Source: JAAYJM01 sp964498585 (GTDB lineage: Bacteria > Bacteroidota > Ignavibacteria > Kapaibacteriales > UBA2268). Taken from it: a DNA stretch of 64,000 nt. Every line of letters starts with the position of its first letter. Position 1 is the stretch's first letter. Where the stretch lies: assembly GCA_964498585.1 (NCBI GenBank), contig CAZCHH010000005.1, positions 31,131-95,130 on the forward strand, read 5' to 3'. A program made the translations under genes and the position numbers. Below are positions 56,334-64,000 of the stretch, one piece after another. The notes beneath the pieces were generated by a model. It was not told where the DNA came from. It saw nothing but the letters and a program-made list of their open reading frames with translations, and did no database searches.

Positions 56334-56810
56334 ATGGTAGATTTACAAATTAGAGAACGAAAGCAAAAATTAATTGCAACTAATAGAAAAGCACGGCATG
56401 AGTTTGAAATCCTTCAGCGAATTGAAGCCGGTATTGTTTTGCAAGGAACAGAAGTAAAATCACTACGCGCCGGAATGTGCAGCATCCAAGATGCTTATGC
56501 TAGCTTTAATAATCCTGCTAACAACGATTTATTTTTAGTAAATTTTCATATAAGTCCTTATAAAAATGCAAGTTTTGCTAATCATGAACCAAAAAGGACA
56601 AGGAAACTCCTTTTAAACTCCAGACAGGCAGTAAAATTAAAGACTGCGGTTACTGAGAAAGGATGCACAATTGTGCCTCTCACAATTTATTTTTCAGGTC
56701 CCTTTGTTAAGGTGGAAATTGCTCTCGTTCGTGCTAAGAAAAAATACGACAAACGAGAAGCAACAAAAAAACGCGAAACTGAAATTGAAATTAGAAGGAA
56801 GTATAGATAG
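56334..56810 (+). CDS. smpB: SsrA-binding protein SmpB
   Basis: 158 residues; ATG at 56334 (2 bp after the upstream stop), giving the normal SmpB start VDLQIRERKQKLIATNRKAR. The OB-fold contains FEILQRIEAGIVLQGTEVKS, LRAGMCSIQDAYASF, FLVNFHISPYKNASF and HEPKRTRKLLLN; the basic tail KKKYDKREATKKRE enters the ribosome during trans-translation. The tmRNA gene is not in this window. Confidence 0.96.
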   Translation: MVDLQIRERKQKLIATNRKARHEFEILQRIEAGIVLQGTEVKSLRAGMCSIQDAYASFNNPANNDLFLVNFHISPYKNASFANHEPKRTRKLLLNSRQAVKLKTAVTEKGCTIVPLTIYFSGPFVKVEIALVRAKKKYDKREATKKRETEIEIRRKYR

Positions 56811-56881
56811 CAATTCACTTATGAAATTGTGTTTTTATCTTATTACTCCGATTTGAAAAGAAGAATAACAGAAAAAAGCAA

Positions 56882-56926
56882 AGAAGTCATACGAACAGCA
56901 AGCTGATTGTATGACTTTCACTTTTT
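56882..56926 (+). terminator. Terminator-like hairpin after smpB
   Basis: AGAAGTCATAC, loop of about 16 nt, GTATGACTTTC then ACTTTTT. Confidence 0.7.
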
Positions 56927-56981
56927 CCTGTCTTAAAATTTTCTGGGCTTTGCACAATTCAAAAAGTATTATATACACTTT

Positions 56982-57959
56982 TTAAAGCAATTCAGCTATC
57001 TGAACTGTATTTGTAGCAGCACCTTTTCTTAAATTATTTGCAATAATCCAAAGATGTAAACCATTTTGAACAGATTTGTCTAATCGTATTCTTCCCACAA
57101 ATACTAAATCTGAGTCCTCTGAATCCTGTAATGTCGGATATTCATCTTCATCAGGATTATCCTTAATAACCAAATTTTTTTGCTTAGATAATACTTCTTT
57201 AATTTGATTAATTTGAAATTCTTTTTCAAGTTCCAAATTCACAGATTCACCATGCCCGACAAGAACTGGAATACGAACGCAGGTAACTGAAATATGTAAT
57301 TTATGCAAACCGAGTATCTTGCGGGTTTCATTTATCATCTTAACTTCTTCAACAGTAAAGTCATTTGAAGAATCAAAATTATGAAATATTAGATTATTTG
57401 CAACTCTGTACTTTGATATAGGATTGGAGATTTCAATATTGTTTATTTCAGCATTAAGTTGATTTAAACCTTTTTGCCCGGCTCCGCTTATTGATTGGTA
57501 AGTGGAAACTAAAACTCTTTTTAAACCAAAAGCATCAGAAATGGGCTTAAGTGCAACAACAAGTTGAATGGTAGAGCAATTAGGATTAGAAATTATTCCA
57601 TTATGATTTTTTATAGCTTCGGGATTTACTTCTGGAACGACAAGCGGTACTTCTGGAAACATACGCCAATAGCTGCTATTGTCAATTACTACACAGTTAG
57701 ACGAACTTGCTATTTTTGCCCATTCTTTTGCTATTGCTCCACCTGCTGAAAACAATGCAATATCTGTTCCCTTAAAACAATTTTGCCCAAGTTTTTCAAC
57801 TATAATTTTTTCATTTTTAAAATCAATACTGCTACCAGCCGAGCGTTCAGACGCAAATAATCTTATGCTTTTCACCGGGAAATTGCGTTCTTCCAATACT
57901 TTAATAAACATTCTGCCTACTAAACCAGTAGCTCCTACTATTGCGATGTTAAATGCCAT
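56982..57959 (-). CDS. asd: Aspartate-semialdehyde dehydrogenase
   Basis: 325 residues, ATG 57959. NADP-binding start AIVGATGLVGRMFIKVLEER; catalytic C128 in GIISNPNCSTIQLVVAL; STYQSISGAGQKGLNQL; substrate-binding ISVTCVRIPVLVGHGESV with the active-site His. Makes aspartate semialdehyde for Thr, Met, Ile, lysine and DAP synthesis (EC 1.2.1.11). Isolated gene. Confidence 0.95.
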   Translation of the reverse strand: MAFNIAIVGATGLVGRMFIKVLEERNFPVKSIRLFASERSAGSSIDFKNEKIIVEKLGQNCFKGTDIALFSAGGAIAKEWAKIASSSNCVVIDNSSYWRMFPEVPLVVPEVNPEAIKNHNGIISNPNCSTIQLVVALKPISDAFGLKRVLVSTYQSISGAGQKGLNQLNAEINNIEISNPISKYRVANNLIFHNFDSSNDFTVEEVKMINETRKILGLHKLHISVTCVRIPVLVGHGESVNLELEKEFQINQIKEVLSKQKNLVIKDNPDEDEYPTLQDSEDSDLVFVGRIRLDKSVQNGLHLWIIANNLRKGAATNTVQIAELL

Positions 57960-57968
57960 ACTTAATTT

Positions 57969-58077
57969 TAATTCAACTTTTGCATTCCCCCATATGAGAG
58001 TAATGGTTCCTTTGTTACAAAATAAATAACTTATAAACCTGATTTAGCAACACTCTCAAGAGGAGGAATGCTTAAAA
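57969..58077. repeat. C element relative (copy 4, strongly diverged)
   Basis: TTGCATTCCCCCATATGAGAG on the left, written in part as TTGCATTCCCCC, and CTCTCAAGAGGAGGAATGCTT on the right (AAGAGGAGGAATGC) keep the C-family arm but have lost the CACCTTACG tip. Confidence 0.5.
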
Positions 58078-58126
58078 TTAGAAATTATTTTCCTAAAAGA
58101 TAAAAAAACATATTCAAAAAAAAATT

Positions 58127-58915
58127 CTATTCTTGCTCACTTACAATTTTCCATTCTACTCCATGAATTTTTACAGTATTCCACCACACTTCACGGCTTT
58201 TTGTTTGGTTATTTCCGTCAGTATATTTATAGCTTGTATTGCCAGACAAAGAACTAATAATAGTTTCGCAGGCAGCACGAAAATCAGCATCGAAATATTC
58301 ATCATAAAAAATATTTTTTCCTATTTCTTCATTTTTTCTGTAAATCAAAACAGTACCGATATTTTCGAAAGCCCACAATGTCAATCCGGATTCTAATTTT
58401 AAATCATAGATTAATCCTTTAAGATATTCATTGACGTCAATTAAAGCTGATAAAGCACCAATAAATACATCATCCTGATAAATTGGCACAACCAATGTGG
58501 CACCCCGAACTCCTTCCCAAGCATCAAAAGAATAGCTAAAAACAACATCTTTTGTTTGAAGCATTCGCTGATAGCTTTCTTCCTGATTAAGATTTTTATT
58601 AATAACAACTGAATAATCAGAAGGTTCAACCATAGTAATTATGCCATCGGAAGAAATAAAAGTAATATCATAAGCAAATTCAGATTTTCCCATTAACTGT
58701 ATTAATACTTCTCTAATATTTGTACTGTCGCTGCCATTAATTTTTATGCTGTCAGCATATTGCCTTAATTTCAAAGTAAGCGAGTTCATATCTGAGTTTA
58801 TCCAAAGTTTTAGTGTATTTACCTCAGTTGGAGGCATCTTCTGCTCAGGGTCATTTGAACTCGAACAAGCACTAATAATTAGTACTAAAGAAAATATTAA
58901 GAAAAGTCTATTCAT
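58127..58915 (-). CDS. Cache-domain lipoprotein
   Basis: 262 residues, ATG 58915. Lipobox LVLIISACSSS makes it a lipoprotein. The body resembles a double-Cache (PAS-like) sensor domain: FISSDGIITMVEPSDYS, TKDVVFSYSFDAWEGVRGAT, LVVPIYQDDVFIGALSALID. There is no kinase, HAMP or MCP domain, so it is a stand-alone periplasmic ligand-binding lipoprotein. The ruvB gene ends up 26 bp upstream on the same strand, so read-through from it is possible. Confidence 0.8.
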   Translation of the reverse strand: MNRLFLIFSLVLIISACSSSNDPEQKMPPTEVNTLKLWINSDMNSLTLKLRQYADSIKINGSDSTNIREVLIQLMGKSEFAYDITFISSDGIITMVEPSDYSVVINKNLNQEESYQRMLQTKDVVFSYSFDAWEGVRGATLVVPIYQDDVFIGALSALIDVNEYLKGLIYDLKLESGLTLWAFENIGTVLIYRKNEEIGKNIFYDEYFDADFRAACETIISSLSGNTSYKYTDGNNQTKSREVWWNTVKIHGVEWKIVSEQE

Positions 58916-58940
58916 TGTAAAACTCCTGAAATATTAAAAA

Positions 58941-59975
58941 CTATTCAAATAAAAAATCTTTGTCTTTGTTTTTTGAGTAACCAAAATGCTTATAAGAAAG
59001 TTCGGTTGCAGTTCTTCCGCGAGGAGTACGTTGCAGGAATCCTTGTTGAATCAAGAATGGTTCGTAAACTTCCTCTATTGTGCCAGCTTCTTCACCAACA
59101 GCAACAGCAATTGTATTAACACCAACTGGTCCTCCATCGAATTTTTCAATAATAGTAAGAAGAATTCTTTTATCCATATCGTCTAATCCAAATTCATCAA
59201 CTTCGAGAGCAACGAGAGCCATTCTTGCTATTTCGTTATCAATATTGCCATTGGATTTTACTTCAGCAAAATCCCTTGTTCGCCTTAATAAGCGGTTTGC
59301 TATACGAGGAGTACCACGTGAACGTGATGCTATTTCGTAAGCACCGTCTTTGTCAATTTTAACGTTAAGCAAAGCAGAAGAGCGAAGAACTACGTTGTAT
59401 AAATCATTATTATTGTAATAATCTAAACGATTGGAAATCCCAAAGCGGGAACGTAAAGGAGCGGTTAGCAAACCGGCTCGAGTTGTAGCGCCTATTAAAG
59501 TAAAATGAGGTATGCTTAGCTGAATTGTCCTTGCTGATGGTCCTGAATCAATCATAATATCCAATCGATATTCTTCCATTGCTGAATATAAGTATTCTTC
59601 AACTATTGGAGACAGACGATGTATTTCATCAATAAAGAGAACGTCATACTCTTCTAAATTAGTTAGTAAGCCAGCAAGGTCACCGGGCTTTTCGAGAACA
59701 GGGCCTGATGTGATTTTGATTTTACTTTCCATCTCTCTTGCTATTATGTAACTTAAAGTTGTTTTCCCAAGTCCGGGCGGTCCAGTAAGCAATACGTGGT
59801 CTAATGGCTCTTTTCTTTTCCTCGCTGCCTGTATGAAGATTCGTAAATTATCTACTATCTTTTTCTGTCCAGTGAATTCTTCAAAAGTTTTTGGACGAAG
59901 AGTTGCATCAAAATCATCTTCATATACTTTATCCGGAACTACCAGAGATTTCTTTTCCTGTTTTTTTAAAGACAT
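58941..59975 (-). CDS. ruvB: Holliday junction branch migration helicase RuvB
   Basis: 344 residues, ATG 59975. AAA+ motor: [20 protein letters not shown], Walker [16 protein letters not shown], Walker [20 protein letters not shown], sensor [20 protein letters not shown] with the Arg finger, and a winged-helix C-terminus ([20 protein letters not shown]). Full length. ruvA and ruvC are not nearby, as is common in this phylum. Lies 25 bp upstream of the Cache lipoprotein gene. Confidence 0.97.
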   Translation of the reverse strand: MSLKKQEKKSLVVPDKVYEDDFDATLRPKTFEEFTGQKKIVDNLRIFIQAARKRKEPLDHVLLTGPPGLGKTTLSYIIAREMESKIKITSGPVLEKPGDLAGLLTNLEEYDVLFIDEIHRLSPIVEEYLYSAMEEYRLDIMIDSGPSARTIQLSIPHFTLIGATTRAGLLTAPLRSRFGISNRLDYYNNNDLYNVVLRSSALLNVKIDKDGAYEIASRSRGTPRIANRLLRRTRDFAEVKSNGNIDNEIARMALVALEVDEFGLDDMDKRILLTIIEKFDGGPVGVNTIAVAVGEEAGTIEEVYEPFLIQQGFLQRTPRGRTATELSYKHFGYSKNKDKDFLFE

Positions 59976-60487
59976 ATACTTATCTTTTTACTATTCTTTT
60001 AAAAATGCCATACAATCACAAACAATATTATAACAAAAATACAAAAAGTTATAGTAATTTTTCTGAAAATATTAAAATTGAGAAAAAAAGAATACTGAGT
60101 TTGAAATGAGAGCAATTACGCTGACGATATAGGAATGTTTACCAGTATAGAAAAAAGGTTGTTAACAAGTGAAAACGGTGAACATAATATTACATTACAA
60201 TACCATCTCATAATCCTTTACAATTCAGTACTCCTTAATCCTCGTAGTTTTGTATTTCGCTTACTAGTCATTTCGCCCCCCACGATAAAGCAAGTGCTTT
60301 ATTTGGAGGTTACCAATGACATCATTACGTTTGTCTGTCAAGACTATTAAATAAAGGTCTTCTTTTATCTGGGGGTTTAGAATGTCATCTTTTTGCAATA
60401 ATATGTGAAATTATACTTTACGAACCAAATCTCCTAACTCCTTTATTTTCGATATGGTGTCTGTAGTTCTGAGATTATTATTTATTC
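59976..60487. other. Intergenic spacer with K element
   Basis: A complete K inverted repeat without an inner element is at 60267-60388. No gene was seen. Confidence 0.55.
60267..60388. repeat. K element with both arms and no insert
   Basis: Left GTCATTTCGCCCCCCACGAT then AAAGCAAGTGCTTTATTTGG; right TAAATAAAGGTCTTCTTTTA then TCTGGGGGTTTAGAATGTCA. The only copy where the two K arms are not separated by an A or B element. Confidence 0.7.
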
Positions 60488-61378
60488 CTATTTTTTTATA
60501 ACTCCAGCTTTATAAACATAACCGGGTAAATCTCTTTGGAAAAATTCACTCATTTCTTTAGCCAAATCAATAAAAATATTAAGAACAATATCTTTTCTTA
60601 AATCCATTTGATTAAAGAAATTAATTAAGTCTTCAGTGCAAACGTTGCCGGCAGCAAGTTTTGTAAAAGGACAGCCGCCAAGCCCACCAGTAGAGGATTC
60701 AAAAACAGTTGCGCCGGCTTTCATAGCAGCATAGCAATTTGCTAATCCCATTCCGTAAGTATTATGGAAATGACAGGCAATTTCTACTTCACTGTCTAAC
60801 CGCTTAATTTCTGATATTATTCTTTCAACCTGAGCTGGATTGCCATAACCTGCAGTATCAGCTAAACTTATTTTTCTAATTCCGGCATCAAGATATTTCT
60901 TTATTATGTTAAGCACCCTTTCTTCAGGAATAATGCCTTCAAAACCGCAACCGAGAGCAGATTGCACCGAAGTTTGCACTTTCACACCAGCTTTCAATGA
61001 TTCTTTAGCAATATTGATTATACGGCTAATAGCATCTTCAACTGTCATACCTGTATTCTTTTTGCTATGTGTTTCGCTTGCAGAAACGCCAAGGCAGAGC
61101 AAATCAACACCGCAAGCGAAAGCACGTTCCATTCCTTTTTCGTTTAAAGCAAGTCCTGAAAAAATTGTATTGTGCTTCTTTTTATTAAAATAGTTAAAAA
61201 GTTTATCTGAATCTGCCATTTGAGGCATTTTTTCTTTATGGACGAAAGAACCGAGCTGGATAATATCAACATTACTTTCAAGCATTTTTTCAATCCATTT
61301 TACTTTGGTTTCAAAAGGAACAATTTGCTTCTCCATCTGCAAACCATCACGCATACCAACTTCATGAATAAGAAACAT
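60488..61378 (-). CDS. Hydroxymethylglutaryl-CoA lyase-like enzyme
   Basis: 296 residues from ATG 61378 (GGAAAG about 5 bp upstream); a TTG start 12 bp earlier is less likely. DRE-TIM metallolyase family: HEVGMRDGLQMEKQIVPFET (metal Asp), IQLGSFVHKEKMPQMADSDK, ACHFHNTYGMGLANCYAAMK (metal His pair), and GGLGGCPFTKLAAGNVCTED with the catalytic Cys loop. Splits HMG-CoA to acetyl-CoA and acetoacetate (EC 4.1.3.4), usually in leucine breakdown; related isopropylmalate-type lyases are the alternative. Confidence 0.85.
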   Translation of the reverse strand: MFLIHEVGMRDGLQMEKQIVPFETKVKWIEKMLESNVDIIQLGSFVHKEKMPQMADSDKLFNYFNKKKHNTIFSGLALNEKGMERAFACGVDLLCLGVSASETHSKKNTGMTVEDAISRIINIAKESLKAGVKVQTSVQSALGCGFEGIIPEERVLNIIKKYLDAGIRKISLADTAGYGNPAQVERIISEIKRLDSEVEIACHFHNTYGMGLANCYAAMKAGATVFESSTGGLGGCPFTKLAAGNVCTEDLINFFNQMDLRKDIVLNIFIDLAKEMSEFFQRDLPGYVYKAGVIKK

Positions 61379-61537
61379 ATTTCTTTCCAAAAAATTTAAA
61401 AAAATCTTTACAAAATTAAGATAAAAAAATTAATTTTGATAATAATTGAGATTTTTGTATTTTGTGTAATATTTTTAACACTATTTTTATGAAAGTTTTT
61501 TAATTATTATGTTTAGTATAATTTTAAAGATGATTTA

Positions 61538-62260
61538 ATGATTATATCTATAATAGTCGGTTTCATATTAGGATTTATCCTTGCAATACCGCCGGGACCT
61601 GTTGCTGTAACAGCTATGAAACTTACTTTAGAAAAAGGAGCTAAACATGGAAAAATGGTGGCTTTCGGCACATCAATAATTGATATTTTCTTTGCTCTAA
61701 TTACCGTTTTTGCAACGAGTTTTGTTGTTAAATTATTTTCAGATATTACTAACTACAATCCTTTATTATTCCTTGTATTTCAGATACTTGTCATTGCAGT
61801 TATTATGCTTTTTGGCTTAATGCAACTAAAGCCCAAAAAACAAAGTATAGATTTAGATACAAACAGCATCCATTTAAGAGGATTGAACTTTTTAAATAAA
61901 ATTATGACAAAAGGGCCTTTTTTCTTAGGTGCAGCAGTTGCTTTTACAAATATTGCAAATCCAACTTTCTTTTCATCACTTTCTTTTGTTACTTTATCTG
62001 TCCAAAAATACCATCTTATTGAATTAACGGCTGCAAGTAGCATTATGTTTGCTATCGGCTTCGGAGCAGGAAATTTCACATGGATTTATCTCTTGGTTAA
62101 GGTGCTTGCCCGAATTAAACATAGAATAACTGACGATGTAATACTTAAAATCAGAAAATTTGCCGGCTTTACTTTAATTGGCTTCGGCACCCTGCTCGGC
62201 TATCGGGTAATTGCATTTACTCACTGGCAGGATATTTTTCGCTTCATTTTTGCTTTCTAA
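61538..62260 (+). CDS. LysE-family amino-acid exporter
   Basis: 240 residues, six hydrophobic segments. The N-terminal GFILGFILAIPPGPVAVTAM with KLTLEKGAKHGKMVAFGTSI is the LysE/RhtB signature; AAAVAFTNIANPTFFSSLSF carries the conserved NP motif. Exports lysine, homoserine or related amino acids from the cytoplasm; substrate unknown. The M28 peptidase gene follows after 39 bp on the same strand, perhaps an operon. Confidence 0.88.
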   Translation: MIISIIVGFILGFILAIPPGPVAVTAMKLTLEKGAKHGKMVAFGTSIIDIFFALITVFATSFVVKLFSDITNYNPLLFLVFQILVIAVIMLFGLMQLKPKKQSIDLDTNSIHLRGLNFLNKIMTKGPFFLGAAVAFTNIANPTFFSSLSFVTLSVQKYHLIELTAASSIMFAIGFGAGNFTWIYLLVKVLARIKHRITDDVILKIRKFAGFTLIGFGTLLGYRVIAFTHWQDIFRFIFAF

Positions 62261-62299
62261 TAATTATTTTCCTTATTTACAAACTCTTCTTAAATTTAA

Positions 62300-63739
62300 A
62301 TGAATACAAATTTTTTAAAAAAATCGAATATTTCTTTTATTTTCATTATAAAAGGAATTATATTAATTATTTTATTTTCTAACGAATTATTTTCTCAAAA
62401 TCAATCTACAATAAATCAAATAGTTGGTTCTGCATATACCGAAATTCAATCTTATGATTTTTTGCAACGCTTATGTGATGAAGCCGGTGGAAGATTAGCC
62501 GGTTCTCTTGAAAATGAAAAAGGAATTGCAATTTTAAAAGAAGAATTAAATAAAATTGGAATAACTTCAAAATTAGAAAAATTTTCAATAAATAGCTGGA
62601 AGCGTGGAGATGACTTAGTTGAAGTGATTACTCCAATAAATAAGAAACTACGCGTATATGCTCTTGGTTATTCCCCTAAAACATCGGAATTCATTTCTGA
62701 ACTTACATTTCTTAACTGCGGAACAGAAGAAGATTTTAAAAATATTGATTCTAAAAATAAAATTTGCTTAGTTACGCTCGAAACTCCAAAAGGTGCAGTC
62801 CAGCAATTCAGATGCGAAGTTACAGAAAGAGCTGTAAATTCAGGGGCAAGAGCAATACTTTTTATCAATACAAAAAATGGTGGCTTAAATATTTGCGGCA
62901 CCTCAAATTTTAGTGGTGAAGAATCAAAAATCCCCGCCTTTTCAATTACTTATGAAGAAGGGAACTGGCTAAAACGACTATTAGAAAAGAATTTTTCAAT
63001 CAAAATGAAAATTGCAGTAAATTCATTTTGTTTTAAAACTGAAACATCAAATATTGTTGTTACTTTTCCGGGAGAATCAGCAAAAAAAATTGTGGTCGGA
63101 GCGCATTTCGATTCTTGGGATGTAAGTCAAGGTGCTGTAGATAACGGACACGGAACTGCAATCCTTTTCGATATAGCCCGCCTAATTCAAAAGTATAGTC
63201 CAAAAAATTATTATACTATTGAATTAGCTTGGTTTAATGCAGAAGAGCTTGGGCTATTCGGTTCAAAAGAATATGCAGAAAAACATTCAGACGAAACTAT
63301 AGCAATGATTAATATGGATATGACTGGCAGTCCGACTGGCTTCAATACTATGGGATATGAAGAATTTATCCCATTTTTCAAAGATTTGATTCAAGATTTG
63401 AAAGCGTATAATTTTAAAGAAGGAATTCATACAAATCCTTGGGTAAATAGCGACCACACCCCATTTATGCTAAAAGGCATTCCTTCTTTTACTCACAGTG
63501 GCTTCTTAGAAAAGGATATGTATCATTATTATCATGATTTCGGTGATACTTTTGAAAAAGTTGATGCAAGGATTCTTGCAGATGCTTCCGCAATTATTAC
63601 AGTAATGACTCTAAAATTAGCAAATTACAAAGATTTTATGTTTAAAATTCGTACCGAAGAAGAAACAATTGAGCTTTTTAAAAAATATAATTTAGATAAG
63701 CGTTTAAAAAGACAAAAAGATTGGATTTTTAAAGAGTAA
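62300..63739 (+). CDS. Secreted M28-family metallopeptidase with PA domain
   Basis: 479 residues. An N-terminal hydrophobic segment (FIFIIKGIILIILFSNELFS) acts as signal peptide. A protease-associated insert (about 110-240) is followed by the M28 core: VVGAHFDSWDVSQGAVDNGH (first zinc His and bridging Asp), WFNAEELGLFGSKEYAEKHS (catalytic and zinc Glu), MINMDMTGSPTGF (zinc Asp) and FLEKDMYHYYHDFGDTFEKV (last His). Aminopeptidase/carboxypeptidase acting outside the cytoplasm. No T9SS domain. Confidence 0.92.
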   Translation: MNTNFLKKSNISFIFIIKGIILIILFSNELFSQNQSTINQIVGSAYTEIQSYDFLQRLCDEAGGRLAGSLENEKGIAILKEELNKIGITSKLEKFSINSWKRGDDLVEVITPINKKLRVYALGYSPKTSEFISELTFLNCGTEEDFKNIDSKNKICLVTLETPKGAVQQFRCEVTERAVNSGARAILFINTKNGGLNICGTSNFSGEESKIPAFSITYEEGNWLKRLLEKNFSIKMKIAVNSFCFKTETSNIVVTFPGESAKKIVVGAHFDSWDVSQGAVDNGHGTAILFDIARLIQKYSPKNYYTIELAWFNAEELGLFGSKEYAEKHSDETIAMINMDMTGSPTGFNTMGYEEFIPFFKDLIQDLKAYNFKEGIHTNPWVNSDHTPFMLKGIPSFTHSGFLEKDMYHYYHDFGDTFEKVDARILADASAIITVMTLKLANYKDFMFKIRTEEETIELFKKYNLDKRLKRQKDWIFKE

Positions 63740-63776
63740 TCAGATTTTTGGTTTGTGAAAATGGAACTCATATATA

Positions 63777-63812
63777 AAAAAAGTCCAGCACCTTGCGATG
63801 TTGGACTTTTTC
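63777..63812 (+). terminator. Intrinsic terminator after the M28 peptidase gene
   Basis: AAAAAGTCCA, loop GCACCTTGCGATGT, TGGACTTTTT. Symmetric, so it could work in both directions. Confidence 0.8.
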
Positions 63813-63878
63813 AACAGCTACGGAGGTCTTACCGATAGCTATCTACCCACAATCATATAGGAGAATTTATCTCTTTCA

Positions 63879-63910
63879 GAAGTGCCACACTTTCAAAGTG
63901 TGGCACTTCT
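63879..63910. repeat. Perfect palindrome AGAAGTGCCACACTTT / AAAGTGTGGCACTTCT
   Basis: A 15-16 bp perfect stem with almost no loop, immediately before A element copy A4. No T-run, so more likely a repeat or protein site than a terminator. Confidence 0.6.
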
Positions 63911-63918
63911 GGAGCTCA

Positions 63919-64000
63919 GTCATTCTGAACGAAGTGAAGAATCCAGAAAGCAGTAGTTTCAAATAGATTTTTTCTGGATTCTTCGCTTACGCTCAGAATG
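63919..64000. repeat. A element, copy A4 (reaches the window end)
   Basis: Starts GTCATTCTGAACGAAGTGAA and contains AGAATCCAGA ... TCTGGATTCTTCGCTTACGC before the window ends. Same family as 2607, 5400 and 39338. Confidence 0.75.

Noticed and set aside
60119..60350. 71-codon ORF after the ruvB region
   Set aside because: Most of it runs through the K repeat at 60267-60388, so the reading is a by-product of repeat sequence.

Overview
Low-GC bacterial chromosome window. Several features point to a member of the Bacteroidota/Chlorobiota (FCB) group. Five large exported proteins end in type IX secretion (T9SS, type A) C-terminal sorting domains. There is a SusC/TonB-type receptor with a carboxypeptidase-regulatory-like N-terminus, a DUF4835 (PorD-like) protein, an ISAon1-like insertion sequence, and very AT-rich spacers. 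The species cannot be fixed from sequence alone; an Ignavibacteria/Kapabacteria-like lineage is a guess based on L-lysine 6-transaminase alongside T9SS.

Layout. 1-8 kb: a truncated outer-membrane receptor, an outer-membrane barrel-like protein, a Cys-rich secreted protein and two T9SS cargo proteins separated by repeats. 8.3-10.4 kb: a DNA methyltransferase and a putative PD-(D/E)XK endonuclease, each with an inserted zinc ribbon, followed by a HicB-like protein; this looks like a compact restriction-modification (R-M) operon. 10.9-17 kb: lysine aminotransferase, a GT9 glycosyltransferase, a STAS protein with peptidase T, an M15 peptidase and the PorD-like protein. 17.1-21.5 kb: a decayed outer-membrane protein gene, a lipoprotein and a lamin-tail/CotH/T9SS protein. 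21.9-31.2 kb: AlkD, pyruvate phosphate dikinase, phosphohexomutase, enolase, thioredoxin and thiolase. 31.9-37.1 kb is an accessory island: a T9SS protein, three toxin-antitoxin (TA) modules set between copies of one hairpin repeat, a dead ISL3/ISAon1-like element and an IS1634-like transposase fragment. 37.4-47.7 kb: cobalamin adenosyltransferase, phosphate acetyltransferase, tRNA-Glu, DUF3108, YgiT-like, LolA-like, an alpha/alpha-toroid protein, a frameshifted type II pantothenate kinase, an SBBP-repeat T9SS protein and a TylF-like methyltransferase. 48.2-53.6 kb: MlaF-MlaD, TolC, an SRPBCC protein and an aquaporin. 54-64 kb: PAP2, LpxH, a phosphoesterase with SmpB, Asd, a Cache lipoprotein, RuvB, an HMG-CoA-lyase-like enzyme, a LysE exporter and an M28 peptidase.

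How it fits together. Much of the coding capacity serves the cell envelope (T9SS cargo, a PorD-like component, LolA, Mla, TolC, LpxH, GT9). The central-carbon genes (PPDK, enolase, phosphohexomutase, Pta, thiolase) are scattered single housekeeping genes.

The most distinctive feature is the load of short interspersed palindromic elements in almost every long spacer. At least six families can be told apart by eye. Some are nested in one another and some have near-identical or inverted copies a few kb apart. The other recurring theme is gene decay: one-base homopolymer frameshifts in two adjacent toxin genes and in pantothenate kinase, nonsense codons in the insertion sequences, and an interrupted outer-membrane protein gene.
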